Of a stretch of 64,000 bases of DNA, positions 11,095-22,578 are shown one piece after another. Location: assembly GCF_022682495.2 (NCBI RefSeq), contig NC_071391.1:18451680-18515679 (forward strand), read 5' to 3'. Position 1 is the stretch's first letter, and the number at the start of each line of letters is the position of its first letter. Made by a program: the position numbers and the translations under genes. The notes under the pieces are model-generated. The model made no database searches. It saw only the letters and a list, made by a program, of their open reading frames with translations, and was not told the DNA's origin. This DNA comes from Desmodus rotundus (lineage: Eukaryota > Chordata > Mammalia > Chiroptera > Phyllostomidae).

Positions 11095-11225
11095 ATTTTT
11101 GTTTTATTTTTGTGTTTATTTAGAAAAATATTTCTTGAGGGTGCACTCTGTCCAGGGATTATAATAGAGACTGGAAATATATCATGTATAAGACAAGTTT
11201 GGCTCTCAAATAGCTCATTGAAAAC
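11095..11225 (-). repeat. L2 3' relic (antisense)
   Basis: 'aaatatttcttgagggtgca', 'ctggaaatatatc', 'aagacaagtttggctctcaaatagctcattg' match the antisense L2 3' end ('aaatatttattgagcacc...aagacaaggtccctgccctcaaggagctta'). Confidence 0.6.
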
Positions 11226-12370
11226 CATACTCATGTTTTTTCTTTATTTGGAGACTTTTATCTTCTTTAATGAGAGAAGATGCTGGTATACCACGAAAGA
11301 GAACACTCAGCATTACGGCCAGCGTTACAGCCTGTAAATATCAATAGTTGAAAGCGTGACTTAGACTCTGTCACTGATATTACCCAGCTGAGCCAAAAAG
11401 TGAGCTTCCCAGCCTCAAAGCCACCTTTGTTATTTACTAATTGCTTTTGACCTTCCAGGTTGCACATTCCTGTTCCATTAGTGCTCTTTGATTTATTGTA
11501 TTAGACCAGATGCCTTTGTTCTGAAGACGGTTTGCTGCACAGGTGGTTGTGCACTCTCTGTCCCTTTGTTCTCTTATGAAAATGAGATGTTGCATTTTCA
11601 GAAGCTGTTTCCCCAAGGGCAATTTTTAAATGATAATAGCCATAGCAATAGCCACCACATAAACACCATAATTACAGACACAGGTATATATGTTTTATGG
11701 AAACAACTAGTAATGATTTATTGTTTTTTGCAACGGATTCAGTATTTTGTGAGTTCTAGAATGATACATGTCTTAAGAACATAGCCAAGGTTGACACTTC
11801 TGGAGGAAAACAATCCATGCGTGAAAATTAGACTTTCGATATTCCTGCAATAATGGATATGGTCTTGTCACAGTGTCTGGTTAGAGAAAGTAGACTGAAG
11901 GTGGACTGCCGTTACCTGCGCATCCATTCTGCCAGATAATTAATGAATTACATTGGCTGAGAGGGTACATTTGTTTTCTTGGTAATGAAACACATTTTTG
12001 TTCTTATTTAAATTATTCATGTAGTTTTCTAAATTAAATATACTCTTGCAATACTAAGTAGTAAGAAAAAAGTAATGTCTCTTCCTTAATGATTCAAGAT
12101 AAGAATGTTGTCACTCAATCAAATTTTCTTGACAGCTCTGTCTTCAATTATATGTATGGATTTAAATAGTCAATTCTACTTGTGAATTGCCCTTTAAATT
12201 TTTTTCTGTTTTTTTCACCAGCCACTCGTTTCTGCTCCCCCTCCACTTACATATAAACACATTCTACAGCTGAGATTGGTGAACTTTAGTGAAATGTTCA
12301 TTCGTCACCTCCTGTCAGGACTGCAATGCTGGGGCAAAAATATGAGAGTAGCATGTACATATTTTAAATG
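11226..12370. other. Non-coding DNA, nothing recognised
   Basis: About 1.1 kb of AT-rich DNA. A 98-codon plus frame at 11488-11784 shows no domain that I recognise. No repeat assigned. Confidence 0.45.
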
Positions 12371-14893
12371 ATTTATTTTTTCATTTTTTATTGTTGTTCA
12401 AGTACAATTGTCTCCATTTCCCTCCAACCACTTCCCCCCAACCCCAGCCATCCCAGCCTCCCACCCTTAATCCTACAACACCTTGTCTTTGTCCATGTGT
12501 CCTTTATATATGTTCCTTGAAGACTCTTCTCCCTTTTCCCCTCCTTATCTCCTCCCACCTCCCCTCTGGTTACTGTCAGTTTGTTCTTTATTTCAGTGTC
12601 TATGGTTATATTTTGCTTGCTTGTTTGTTTTGTCGATTAGGTGTCACTTATAGGTGAGATCATATGGTATTTGTCTTTCACTGCCTGGCTTATTTCACTT
12701 AGCATAATGCTCTCTAGTTCAATCCCTGCTGTCTCGAAGGGTAGGAATTCCTTCTTTCTTTTTGCTGTGTATTATTCCATTGTGTAAATATGCCACAGTT
12801 TTTTGACCCATTCATTTACTGATGGGGACTTAGGTTGCTTCCAATGCTTGGCTATTGTAATATTGTGCTGCTATGAACATTGGGGTGCATAGGTTCTTTT
12901 GGATTGGTGTTTCAGGTTTCTTAGTGTATAATCCCAACAGTGGAATTGCTGGGTCAAAAGGCAGTTCCATATTTAGTTTTCTGAGGAAATTCCATACTGT
13001 TTTCCACAGTGGCTGCACTAGCCTGCATTCCCACCAACAGTGTACTAGGGTTCCCTTTTCTCTACAACCTTGTCAGCACTTCTTGTTGATTGTTTATGTT
13101 GGCCATTCTGACCAGTGACAAGTGGTATCTCATTGTGGTTTTAATCTACATCTCTCTGATGGCTAGTGATGCTGAGCATCATTTCATATGTCTCTGGGCC
13201 CTCTGTATGTCCTCCTTGGAAAAGTGCCTGTTCAGGTCCTTTGCCCATTTTTTAATTGGGTTGTTTGTCTTCCTGGAGTGGAATCCTGTGAATTCTTTAT
13301 ATATTTTGGAGATCAAACCCTTAGCTGAGGTATCATTTGCAAATACATTTTCCCATATGGTTGGTCCCCTGTTCATTTTGCTGATGTTTTCTTTAGCCAT
13401 GCAGAAGCTTTTTATTTTGATGAAGTCCCATTTGTTTATTCTTTCCTTTATGTCTCTTCCTCTAGGGGACATATTGGTGAAAATATTTCTGTGTGGAATA
13501 TCTGAGATTTTCCTCCATATGTTCTCCTCTAGGACTTTTATGGTGCTGTGACTTATATTTAACTCTTTTATCAATCTTGAGTTTATTTTTGTATATAATG
13601 TAAGTTGGTGGTCAAGTTTCACTTTTTTTGCATGTAGCTGTCCAGATCTCCCAACACCATTTTTTTGAAGAGGCTATTTTTCACTCCATTTTATGCTTCT
13701 TCCCCCTTTGTTGAATATTAATTGCCCATAGAGTCTTGAATTTGTTTCTAGGCTCTCTATTCTGTTCCAATGATCTATGTATGTGTTCTTTTGCCAGTAG
13801 CAGAGTGTTTTGATTACTGTGGACTTGTAATATATTTTGATATCAGGTATTGTGATCCCTCCTACTTTGTTCTTGTTTCTCAAAATTGCTGCAGCCATTT
13901 GGGGTCATTTATGGTTCAATATAAATTTTTGAAATGTTTGTCCTGTATCTGTGAAATATGTAATTGGTATTTTAATAGGTATTATGTTGAATCTATAAAT
14001 TGCTTTGGGTAGTATGGGCATTTTGATGGTGTTAATTCTTCCACTCTGAACACATATACTTCCATAGTTTTTGTGTCTTCCTTAATTTCTTCCTTCAGTG
14101 TTGTGTAATTTTCTACATACAGGTCTTTTAACTCCTTGATTAGTATTATTCCTAGGTCCTTTATATTTCTTGTTGCTATATCAAATGGGACTTTTTCTTC
14201 CTAGTTTCTGTTTCTGATATTTCATTGTTGGTGTACAAAAATGCCTTTGATTTCTGAGTATTGGTTTTTTATCCCACTGTTTTGCCAAATTCACTTATTA
14301 GGTCTTTTTTTTTTTGGTGGAGTCTATAGGATTATCTATGTACACTACCATGTTATCTGCAAACAATGACAGTTTTGCTTCCTCCTTTCCAATTTGGATG
14401 CCTTTTATTTATTTTTCTAGCCTTATCACTGTGGCTAGGTCTTCCAAGATTATATTGAACAGAAGTGGTGAAAGCAGACACCCTTGTCTTGTTCCTGATC
14501 TTAGTGGGAAAGCGTTTAGTTTTTGCCCATTGAGTATGATGTTGGCTGTAGGTTTCTTGTATATGGCCTTTATCATGTTGAGAATGCTCCCTCTACTCCT
14601 GCTTTGCTCTGTGTTTTTATCATAAATGGGTGCTGTACCGTATCAAATGCTTTTTCCACATCTATTGAAAGGATCATGTGATTTTTGTCTTTCCTTTTTT
14701 TTTATGTGATATATTTCGTTTATTGATTTGTGGATATTGTACCTACCTTCCACCCCTGTGATGAATCTCAGTTGGTCATGGTGTGTGATCTTTATAATGT
14801 ATTGCTGGGTGTGGTTTGCCAATATTTTGTTGAGGATTTTAGAGTCTATGTTCATCAGCAATATTGTCCTATAGTTCTTATTCTTTGTTACAG
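12371..14893 (-). repeat. L1 retrotransposon, 5'-truncated, antisense
   Basis: About 2.5 kb of an L1 3' half on the minus strand. The plus strand starts with the reversed tail ('tttttattgttgttcaagta' plus C-rich 3' UTR) and runs through ORF2 antisense. Homology to the 45-48 kb copy breaks off just after 'cagcaatattgtcctatagt' (near 14893), marking the 5' truncation. I could not find a convincing target-site duplication. It is visibly more decayed than the 45 kb copy. Confidence 0.95.
12830..14861 (-). pseudogene. L1 ORF2 (reverse transcriptase/C-terminal) remnant
   Basis: Broken ORF2p-like pieces in several frames. 14861-14643 (72 codons) has '[19 protein letters not shown]' near its start, matching the RT region. 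13898-13674 (74 codons) covers '[20 protein letters not shown]'. 13622-13179 (147 codons) carries '[16 protein letters not shown]' and ends near '[17 protein letters not shown]'. 13018-12830 has '[20 protein letters not shown]'. The endonuclease domain and ORF1 are missing through 5' truncation. Several stops and frameshifts make it non-functional. Plus-strand frames here are shadows. Confidence 0.92.
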
Positions 14894-15683
14894 AAGGATT
14901 TCTTTAATACAAAAGGATTTAATATGCTGACACTTTTCTTCCCCAATGTCTTTGATTTAAAGAAACTAACAATACAAAACAGGTTCATGGTTTTATTGTA
15001 CTACTCACTGTAGTAATGGGGTTGAGGGTTAAAGCTGGAGGCCACACACATCAGAAGGGATTAAAATCCACACACACTTTGTGCCTGAAGTATTTTTAGT
15101 GGCTACCCAAAGGGAAACCTCTCCTGCTCCACTACAACCTCTGATTAAGAAGAGGGAAAAGACAAGAAACATAGTCAAAAGCTACCTGACCTTTTGCACA
15201 GAGCTGTTGTCAAGACTGTTAGCATTTTGTGCTTGTATGATCAGAAATTACAAGAGGGTTGCATAAAATAGAGTCAAATGAAGGCCCTGCATGTAAAACA
15301 GGGCTCTGAGTGTCTTCCTGCATCCTCCTCTGAAAGCCTTCTCCCAGTGCTTGCTGTCTCCACGGTAACAGCATCACTGGGATTCTGTTGAAGAGTGTTT
15401 TGAAAGCTGTCTTTACCTAAGAAGTTAGCATATGACAGAGCTGTCCATATCTCTATTTATCTCACATTATTCTTCTAATGTATAGAATAACATTTGCTTA
15501 TTAAAGATCAGATTTAGTATTTTAAAAAACCTTGTGGGGTATTTCAAATTATTATGATGCCCAATGTGTCATCATGCTATTTAAAAGTATTAGTGTGCCC
15601 CATTTTAATAAAAGAGTAAATAGATACAATTTAGTTTGGCCAAAGCACTTAGATTATGTTTCTAAGTTGCAGAAAACATTCAT
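14894..15683. other. Non-coding DNA, nothing recognised
   Basis: About 790 bp between the L1 and a MIR. Short frames such as 15081-15266 have no recognisable content. Confidence 0.5.
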
Positions 15684-15850
15684 GGTGAGAACCCTGGATC
15701 AAGGACCAGGAGACCTGTGTTTTGGTCCAGGTTGTGCAGCAGACCAGTGTTGTGGTCTTGGTCAAGTCATGTCTGCTAGGATTCAATTTTTCACCTAGAA
15801 AGTGAGGCTCTCCGAAGGGTCTCTGAACATTTTCCTATTCTCTCCAAAGG
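15684..15850 (+). repeat. MIR SINE relic (sense)
   Basis: 'gaccaggagacctgtgtttt', 'ttgtggtcttggtcaagtca', 'aattttt...agaaagtgaggctctcc' align in order with the MIR core (ctgggttcaaatcc; cttgggcaagtca; tgtaaaatgggg). Diverged. Confidence 0.55.
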
Positions 15851-16073
15851 TTGAGACCAGTTTTACTGAATAGATGATTGCTTCCCTTGTCAGTTTTGTA
15901 CTGATGATCTCCAAATACTCAATATTTATGTCTATGATCCTATTCTCTGTTGTAATCAATGTTCAGTCTCTAATATTTAGTCCAGGTCCTAAAAGAATAC
16001 TGACACTAGCAACAGTATCATTGAGGATTTGCTTCTTTATGTAAATTCATGGAAAAGTCAATAAAATGTAGAC

Positions 16074-16265
16074 CTGGGCTGTCCAATTCTATAGCCGCTG
16101 GCCACGTGTGACTATTTAAATTTAAATGAAGTTAATTGAAATTAAATTTAGTTAAAATTTTATGTCCTCAATTGCACTAGCTACATGTGGCTAACAGCTA
16201 CCATATTGAACAGCACAGATATAGAGCATTTCCATCATTGCAGAAGGTTTTATTGAACAGAACTG
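16074..16265. mobile_element. MER5A-like hAT (Charlie) MITE relic
   Basis: 'gggctgtccaattctatagc', 'gctggccacgtgtgactatt', 'agctacatgtggctaacagc', 'atattgaacagcacagatat' and 'tttattgaacagaactgg' are the ordered landmarks of MER5A, an ancient non-autonomous hAT-Charlie transposon shared by placental mammals. It has no open frame. Confidence 0.85.
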
Positions 16266-17319
16266 GCTTAGATCAATTCTCATTGCTAACACTGGAATGT
16301 CCTTTCTCAGTCTCAAGAAGAAAAAGGAACGACAGTCTACTTGTGCCCGAGGACTCTGTCATATCTGTGAACTACTAAAACTGTGCCTGTGTCTGGGGAG
16401 CAAGCGAGTATTCTCAAGGAGATGTCCTAATACACAGTAGAGCACCTAACAGAATGGCTGACACATATAGAAAACTCTCAAAGTATCAAATAAATAAATA
16501 AATGAGTGAATGAAGTAATTAAAAGCCACATTTGGTACTTTTATGAAAAATGAGGAAACCAGTAAAAAGAAAAATAACTCTTTTTGTTGAGATAATTTTC
16601 TCAGTGGAGTAAAAATAATGTCTAATATGACTTTAGTAACTTGGAACCATGGTCATAATCTCTTATCTACACAGACAGGAAGGTACGTAATAAATTCAAG
16701 AGGTTGAATGTAAGAAACTTCAAGAAATAGCAAGCCTATGTTAACCCGAAAACAATAGTCTTCACATTTCCCTAAAAACGAAGCCAGTAGTCCATATATA
16801 TATAAATATATATATAATATTTATATACCTAGATCTTTTATATATATGTGTATGTGTGACATCTCTTATGTTTATTTGCTGGCAAATAATTATTTCTCTC
16901 TCTTTCCTTCTCTAAATATTGCTTATCTAACAAACTTGATTTCATATACACAGTAATATTTGGGTGTAAACAATAGTTTAGGCAATTTTTATTTTTAAAA
17001 AAAATCATAAATTTATGGCTTTGAGGGTTTAAGTAAAGTTCAAATTTTCATAACTATGAAGTGGCAGTGTCAAAAAGTAAACTCCTGTACTTTGGGATTG
17101 AGTTTTGTTCTTTCTTTCTTGAGTGAACTTATAGTATAAGCAACAAAAGATAGTTTTTACAAAATAGATTCAAGAGATACTCTAAATTGGGAGTAAAAAG
17201 ATGATGTAATTATTTACTTCTGCATAACAAAGTACTCCAAAGTTACTCCAGAAAAATTTTGGAAAATACAACTGCCAAAGAATTTTTTTTTTCTGTCTAT
17301 ACATAAAGAAGCCTTCATT
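16266..17319. other. AT-rich non-coding DNA with AT microsatellite
   Basis: No gene or named repeat seen. An alternating TA tract at about 16795-16855 ('tatatatataaatatatata') is a simple repeat. The A/T content is among the highest in the window. Confidence 0.5.
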
Positions 17320-17559
17320 TTTTTAAAATTTAAATTTAAATTTTTTAATTTTTTTATTTTGGGGGAGAGGGAAAGAGAAGGAGCAAGAGAGGGTGAGAAA
17401 CATTGCTGTGAGTGAGAAACATTGATTGGTTGCCTTCAGCACACTCCCTGACCTGGGACTAAACTTGCATCCCAGGCATGTGCCATAACCGTGAATCGAA
17501 CTGGTGACCTTTCAGTCTGTGGGACAATAGCCAACCAACTGAGTCACATTGGCTGGGGC
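17320..17559 (-). repeat. VES-type bat SINE (antisense)
   Basis: Plus strand shows the reversed tail ('taattttttattttggggga'), purine tract, 'catcccaggcatgtgccata', 'gaatcgaactggtgac' (reversed B box) and the head 'gagtcacattggctggggc'. An imperfect direct repeat AAGAAGC(C/A)TT flanks it (about 17306 and 17561). A partial duplication of 'gtgagaaacattg' occurs inside. Confidence 0.9.
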
Positions 17560-17574
17560 AAGAAGCATTAATTT

Positions 17575-17720
17575 TTATTAATTCATTAATGTGTTCATTA
17601 TTTATTCATCAAATTCTTATTAAATTTCTGCTATGGTCCAGATACCATGTTAGCTCCATAGAAGAATAAGACACAATGTAGATGCTTGTATAGTAAAATA
17701 ATAGCAACAGTTGTTCAAAG
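17575..17720 (-). repeat. L2 3' relic (antisense)
   Basis: 'tattcatcaaattcttattaaatttctgctatggtccagataccatgttag' is the antisense of the L2 terminus ('ctaggcactgtgcctggcacatagtaggtgctcaataaatatttgttgaatga') with substitutions. Immediately right of a SINE. Confidence 0.6.
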
Positions 17721-17859
17721 CCCTGTGGTAAAGAAAAGGGTTTGCGCAAAAAACCCAGCGAGTGTTGAGATTATGTCAGCTTCTCTCAACTACCACTAGG
17801 TAGTTTCCTCTCAGGATGTCTTATGTGGTTGCAATCATAAAAGAGCTAATACTGGTGTT

Positions 17860-18215
17860 CTTTTGTGAGCTTTGTTATTTAGATGTGTGGAAGTTAACAG
17901 TCATTATTCTCTGAAAGCACTATTCTCTGAAACCAGTGAGGTGTTGGCATGAACAATTGTGAGTGATCTTTCCATGAGGCCCGAGCTTCCTCACAGTTTG
18001 GTGGCTGCTTTCCAGGGATGAGGGTTCGAGGGACAGGTAGATACTATAGCTTCTTTTATGATATAACTTCATATAATATTACATTTACCATAATCTATTA
18101 GCCAAGTTGGTCACAAAGCCCTGCCCGTGTTCAAGGGTACCCAGGCTCTGCCTCTTGTTAGGGTCGTGGCATGGTTATAAAAAAGCACGTGGGACTGAAA
18201 ATATTATTACAATTG
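17860..18215. repeat. Ancient dispersed repeat, probably LTR-related
   Basis: 'ttcctcacagtttggtggct' followed by 'ttttatgatataacttcata', 'tctattagccaagttggtca' and 'aaagccctgcccgtgttcaa' resembles a common mammalian dispersed repeat containing 'ttttatgacctagcctcggaag'. I cannot name the family reliably; it is probably an ERVL-MaLR type LTR. Confidence 0.35.
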
Positions 18216-18289
18216 TTTTATTGAAAAATACAATCAGGCATAGAGGCTAATGTTTAAAAAATATTCTATAAGGTGGCATTCATTTTGTC

Positions 18290-18400
18290 CACTCATTTAT
18301 TCATTCATTATTTTTGAACATTTATTGAATTTTTACTATGTTTCACATAATATGTTAGCTTCTAGAAGAAGAAAAAGAATCTCCAACTCAGATGCAGATG
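18290..18400 (-). repeat. L2 3' relic (antisense)
   Basis: 'cactcatttattcattcatt' then 'catttattgaatttttacta' and 'tttcacataatatgttagct' match the antisense L2 terminus. It is the second such relic within 600 bp, on either side of the LTR-like relic. Confidence 0.6.
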
Positions 18401-18739
18401 TAAAGAAATAGTAGTAATACTGTATTCTAATTTCTATTGAAGAGACAAATATAACGTTCAAAGGAATCCAGCAGGGGATAAAAACTTACCAATTTTTCTC
18501 TATTTAGGGTACCGAGATTACTCCTACTGCTATTTTTCTTTTTTTTTCAATGCACAAAAATCAAATACTACTATCCCCGCTGGTTTGGTCAACATATAGT
18601 ACTATTGACCCAGTAAATGTTCATTTATTCATTTATTCTTCATAAAGTGTTGGAGCTTTTTTTGTTAACAAAGATTTTTCATAAAATTTTTGATAATGTG
18701 ATAATAAGGGTAATTATATTCTTGATGATAGAAATTTCA

Positions 18740-20235
18740 ATCTGGGTTGTATTCTTTTTAATAATTTTGTTTTTATTTTAAAGGTAATATTTTCAAGAGC
18801 AATTGTAGGTTCACAGCAAAATTCAGGGGGAAGGTACAGAGATTTCCTATCTGTCCCTGCCCCCACATGCATATCCTCCCCCATTATCAATACCACTTAC
18901 TAGAAGGGCAATTTTTTTTTAAATCAGGGATGAACCTACATTGATAAATTGTAATTACATCAAATCCATAATTTACCTTAGAGCTCACTCTCAGTGTTGT
19001 ACATTCTATGGATTTGGAAAACTGTGTAACAACCTACATTCATCATTATAATTCCTATGAAGTATAATTTACTGCTCTGAAAATTCTCTACACTCTTCCT
19101 ATTCATATTCCCACCTCTCTCATTCCTGGCAGCCACTGATTTTTTTAATTGTCTACATAGTTTTTCATTTTTTAAAATGTCATGCCTTTGGAATCACAAA
19201 GTATACAGCCCATTTCGATTGGCTGCTTTCACGTAGTCATATACATTTGTGATTCTTCTGTGTCTTTTCATGGCTTGACGGCTCATTTGTTTCTCAGTGC
19301 TGTGTAACAGTTCATTGTCTGCATGGACCACAGTTTGTTTACCAGTCACCTACTGACGGAAATCTTGGTTACTTGCTAGTTTTGACAATTATGAATAAAG
19401 CTGCTATAAACTTCCATGTGCATGTTTTTGTATAAAACTGTTTTCAAACACTTTGGGTAAATACCAAGAAGCACAATTGTGGATTATAATGTAAGGGTAT
19501 ATTTAGCTTTAAAAAAAAAAAAACTGCTGAACTATCTTTGAAAGTGGTGTTTCCATTTTGCATTCCTATTAGCGATGAATATCTCACTCTACTTCTTCAC
19601 CAACACTTGGTATTGTCAGTGTTCTAGATTTTGTGCATTCTAATTGCTATGTAGTGGTATTTCATTGTTGTTTTAATTTGTCTTTTTCTGATGCCAATAT
19701 GTGAATCTTTCCATATGTTTATTTCCCACTTCTGGATCTTCTTTGATGAAGAATCTGTTAAGGTCTTTGGTCCACTTTTTAATTCATTGTGTTCTTATTG
19801 TTGAGTTTTCAAAGTTCTTTGTATATTTGGGATAGCAGTCCTTTATCAGATGTGTCTTTTGTAAATATTTCTTTTAGTTTGTGGATCGTCTTCTAATTCT
19901 CTTGGCATTGTCTTTCACAGAGTGGAAGCTTTTATTTCTAGTGTTGTGCAGCTGCTCAATTATTTTTTTCATGTGTCATGTCTTTAGTGTTACCTAAAAA
20001 AGTCATTGCTAAACTCAAGGTTATCTAGATTTTCTATTGTATTTTCTAAAAGTTCTATCAGTTTGTGTTTTACATTCAGATCTTGTGTAATTAATTTTAA
20101 GGTAATTTTTGAGAAGGGTGTAAAATGATATATTGATTCATTTTTTTTATGTGTGAATGTTATGTTGGCTTTTGTTGAAGAAACAATCAATTGACTAAAC
20201 CTTCCAATATTATAGCCATATAGATTCATTCAATA
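18740..20235 (-). repeat. Ancient L1 (L1M-type), antisense, long
   Basis: Plus strand carries antisense L1 landmarks in 3'-to-5' order: 'gcaattgtaggttcacagca', 'ctgccaccgat'-like 'cagccactgattttttt', 'tgaataaagctgctataaac', 'ccatgtgcatgtttttgtat', 'gtggtatttcattgttgttt', 'ggtccactttttaattcatt', 'tttgtatatttgggatagca', 'tgtggatcgtctt'. No long frame survives. An inserted A-run lies at about 19513-19524. Much older than the bat-lineage L1 copies. Confidence 0.85.
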
Positions 20236-20394
20236 GATGCTTCTCCTTGGTAAAAGTCTGCCATATGGATACTTGGTCAAGAAATATAGTATCCAAAACC
20301 TCACACTCTATGTTTGTCCTTTATGGCAAAAAATGTCAATATGTCAAAAATAGTGTTACTTTAGTGTGATAATTTCTTATAATGTTAAACACAC

Positions 20395-20955
20395 ATTTAC
20401 TATTTAACCAATCAGTATAACTCCAACATATTTACTCTAGATAAATAAAAATATATATTTAAGCAAAATCCTATAAATGATGATCAAAACAGCTCTGTTT
20501 ATAATAGCCAAAAATTGGGGCCCCCCAAATTTTGGAGCAACCTAAATGTTTTTATGGCACAACTAATAATGAACCAATAGTGCATCTATACAATAGCATA
20601 TTACTCAGCAATGAACTGGATTGAATTATTGACAGGCACAACAACTTATTTGGATCTCAAAGGCATGGTGTATGAAAAAAATCCAGTATCAAAAGGTTGC
20701 CTACTGTATCATTTAATTTATGACCTTCCAAAAAGACAAAACCCTAGTGACCATGAATAGATCAAGGGTTTTCAGGAGGTAGAAGAAGGAGGAGGTTCTG
20801 ATCACAGAGGGGCTCTAGGAATGAATCTCTTGGGCTGATGGAGCTGCTCTGACTGCACTGGTAATTATGCAAATCTGTGTATGTGGAAACTGATAGAACT
20901 GGATACAAATATGTCAGTTTGCATAATAATTCTAAAAATAATAATAAAATACAGA
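20395..20955 (+). repeat. Ancient L1 3' end (sense)
   Basis: 'acagctctgtttataatagc', 'gtgcatctatacaatagcat', 'attactcagcaatgaactgg', 'caagggttttcaggaggtag' and a terminal region with 'ggaaactgatagaactggat' are L1 ORF2-end/3' UTR landmarks. It lies head to tail with the antisense L1 to the left. A small palindrome interrupts the 'ccaaaaattgg' motif (20508-20535). Confidence 0.8.
20508..20535. repeat. 28-bp near-perfect palindrome inside L1
   Basis: 'ccaaaaattgggg' is followed directly by 'ccccccaaattttgg', so the segment folds on itself. The typical L1 sequence here reads 'ccaaaaattggaaacaacct', so the second arm looks like an extra inverted copy inserted between 'ttgg' and 'agcaacct'. Confidence 0.85.
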
Positions 20956-21769
20956 ATGGTTTCTCAGTTCATTTACAGTCACTATTCTACTTTAATAAAT
21001 ATTGTGGCTCTCGCAAACACTCAGCTCCCATACAAAATTCTACATCCTAATCCTCCCAAAGCTGCCAGATTCTTCCAAGCAAAAGGGATCTTTTCCCCTC
21101 ATTAATAAGTCATTTTTTCTAAATATGGAGCTTATCATTTTCTACACCTGAAGCTTATCAACATTTCTTTACATTCCCCAAATTCCCCATATTCAAGAAA
21201 TCACTGTTTTGACAACATGCTATTACTTTTGAGTAAAACATTTAATATCTAAAATTCTCACTTTTTCTAACTGAGAAAAGTTTGGCTAATGATACAATTG
21301 CAGGAAAAATTGCTTAAAAATATTAAAGTTGACACTTGGAGGCCTATAAAGAACGGCTCACTTAGGCTGAGTTTCTCTTTGTGTAGCCCAGCTGCTTGTC
21401 ACTACTGAAAATGCAACTTAAAAATGGCCTCTACAATCTGAGGCTCAGAGACAAGCTGAAGCAAGAAATGTGGCATAAGAGATTGTGCACACACACTGGG
21501 TGCCATGATATATTAATAAGACAAAGAAATGACAGCAGAATATGGAAGTATTCTATAATCTGCAAACACACCCCACATGTAAATACTGCAACAAGTATTT
21601 CTTCTCTAGCTATTTTTAGGGTACAGTTGAGAGTGAAAGTTACTTATATGTTACTTTAAATTTCCTGCAAAATGGATGCACCCACAACAAAGGGAATTAG
21701 CTGGGATTAAAGGATAGTTTCTCTAGACTGTGGGGAACTGATGAGTTTGCTTAACATGGTAACTGAAAT
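20956..21769. other. Non-coding DNA, nothing recognised
   Basis: About 800 bp. Short frames (20881-21105, 21396-21659) have no recognisable protein content. No repeat assigned. Confidence 0.5.
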
Positions 21770-21975
21770 GAAAGATTTTGGAGTTAGATGGGTTTCAATC
21801 TCAAGTCTGCCATTTTCTCACTCAATGGCTTTGTGACAGTTAATTAAGCTCCCTTGTCTCAGTTGTCTCATTTATGTTCTCATTTTCTCAATGATGAACA
21901 TAATAGTGTTAAATCTCCAAGAGTTCTGTGTGTTTTACATGAGTAGGGTGCTTAAAGCAAGGTCTAATATATTAG
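21770..21975 (+). repeat. MIR SINE relic (sense)
   Basis: 'ttttggagttagatgggttt' (MIR 'ggagtcagacctgggttc'), 'tgccattttctcactcaatg', 'tggctttgtgacagttaatt', 'cctcatttatgtt'-like 'tctcatttatgttctcattt' and 'gagtagggtgcttaaagc' follow MIR order along about 200 bp. Confidence 0.75.
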
Positions 21976-22208
21976 AACCACATGATAAATTTTGATTATT
22001 TGTTATTATTACTTGCAACCACTGATGCTTACTTTATATTCTGTGATGATGTAGAGGAATCGAAGGAGGAACTGCTCATAATCAGCTCCAAGTTTATATT
22101 TGGACCCCTTACTATGTAAATGTTTGGGAATAACTAGCAATTATTCTTTAGGACAGTCTCAGATAAAAGGTTATCATCCATACCTCTCACTCTGAGCAGG
22201 TTGTTGTC

Positions 22209-22302
22209 TTCTAATTTATAATCTATAATTTATAGATTTATAAATCTAATTTATAATCTAATTTATAGATTATAAATCTAATTCATAATCCAATCTATAA
22301 AC
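22209..22302. repeat. AT-rich degenerate tandem/palindromic repeat
   Basis: Repeats of a roughly 12-bp unit 'tctaatttataa' and its near reverse complement 'ttatagattata' alternate over about 95 bp, so the tract is both tandem and self-complementary. It abuts no recognisable transposon. Confidence 0.75.
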
Positions 22303-22578
22303 CATGTTACCTACATCCTATCAAGCAAAAACTCACTGGAGGTATACCTAACAATAAATCCTTAATGTCATAAGAAATATAAACATGACTAGTTTTGCCA
22401 GTATATTCTATCACATTAATAGCTTTTCTGCCTTTTCCATGCCCACTGTTTCTGTCAACTGACCCTCTTTGCCTTTTGTAAAACCTCTTTTCTGTTTAAT
22501 TCTTCAATATACTCATAGTTTTCTATCTCTAGTGGCTGAGATACAGGCCTTCTAATTGAATTAGAAGTCTTTGTTTCA

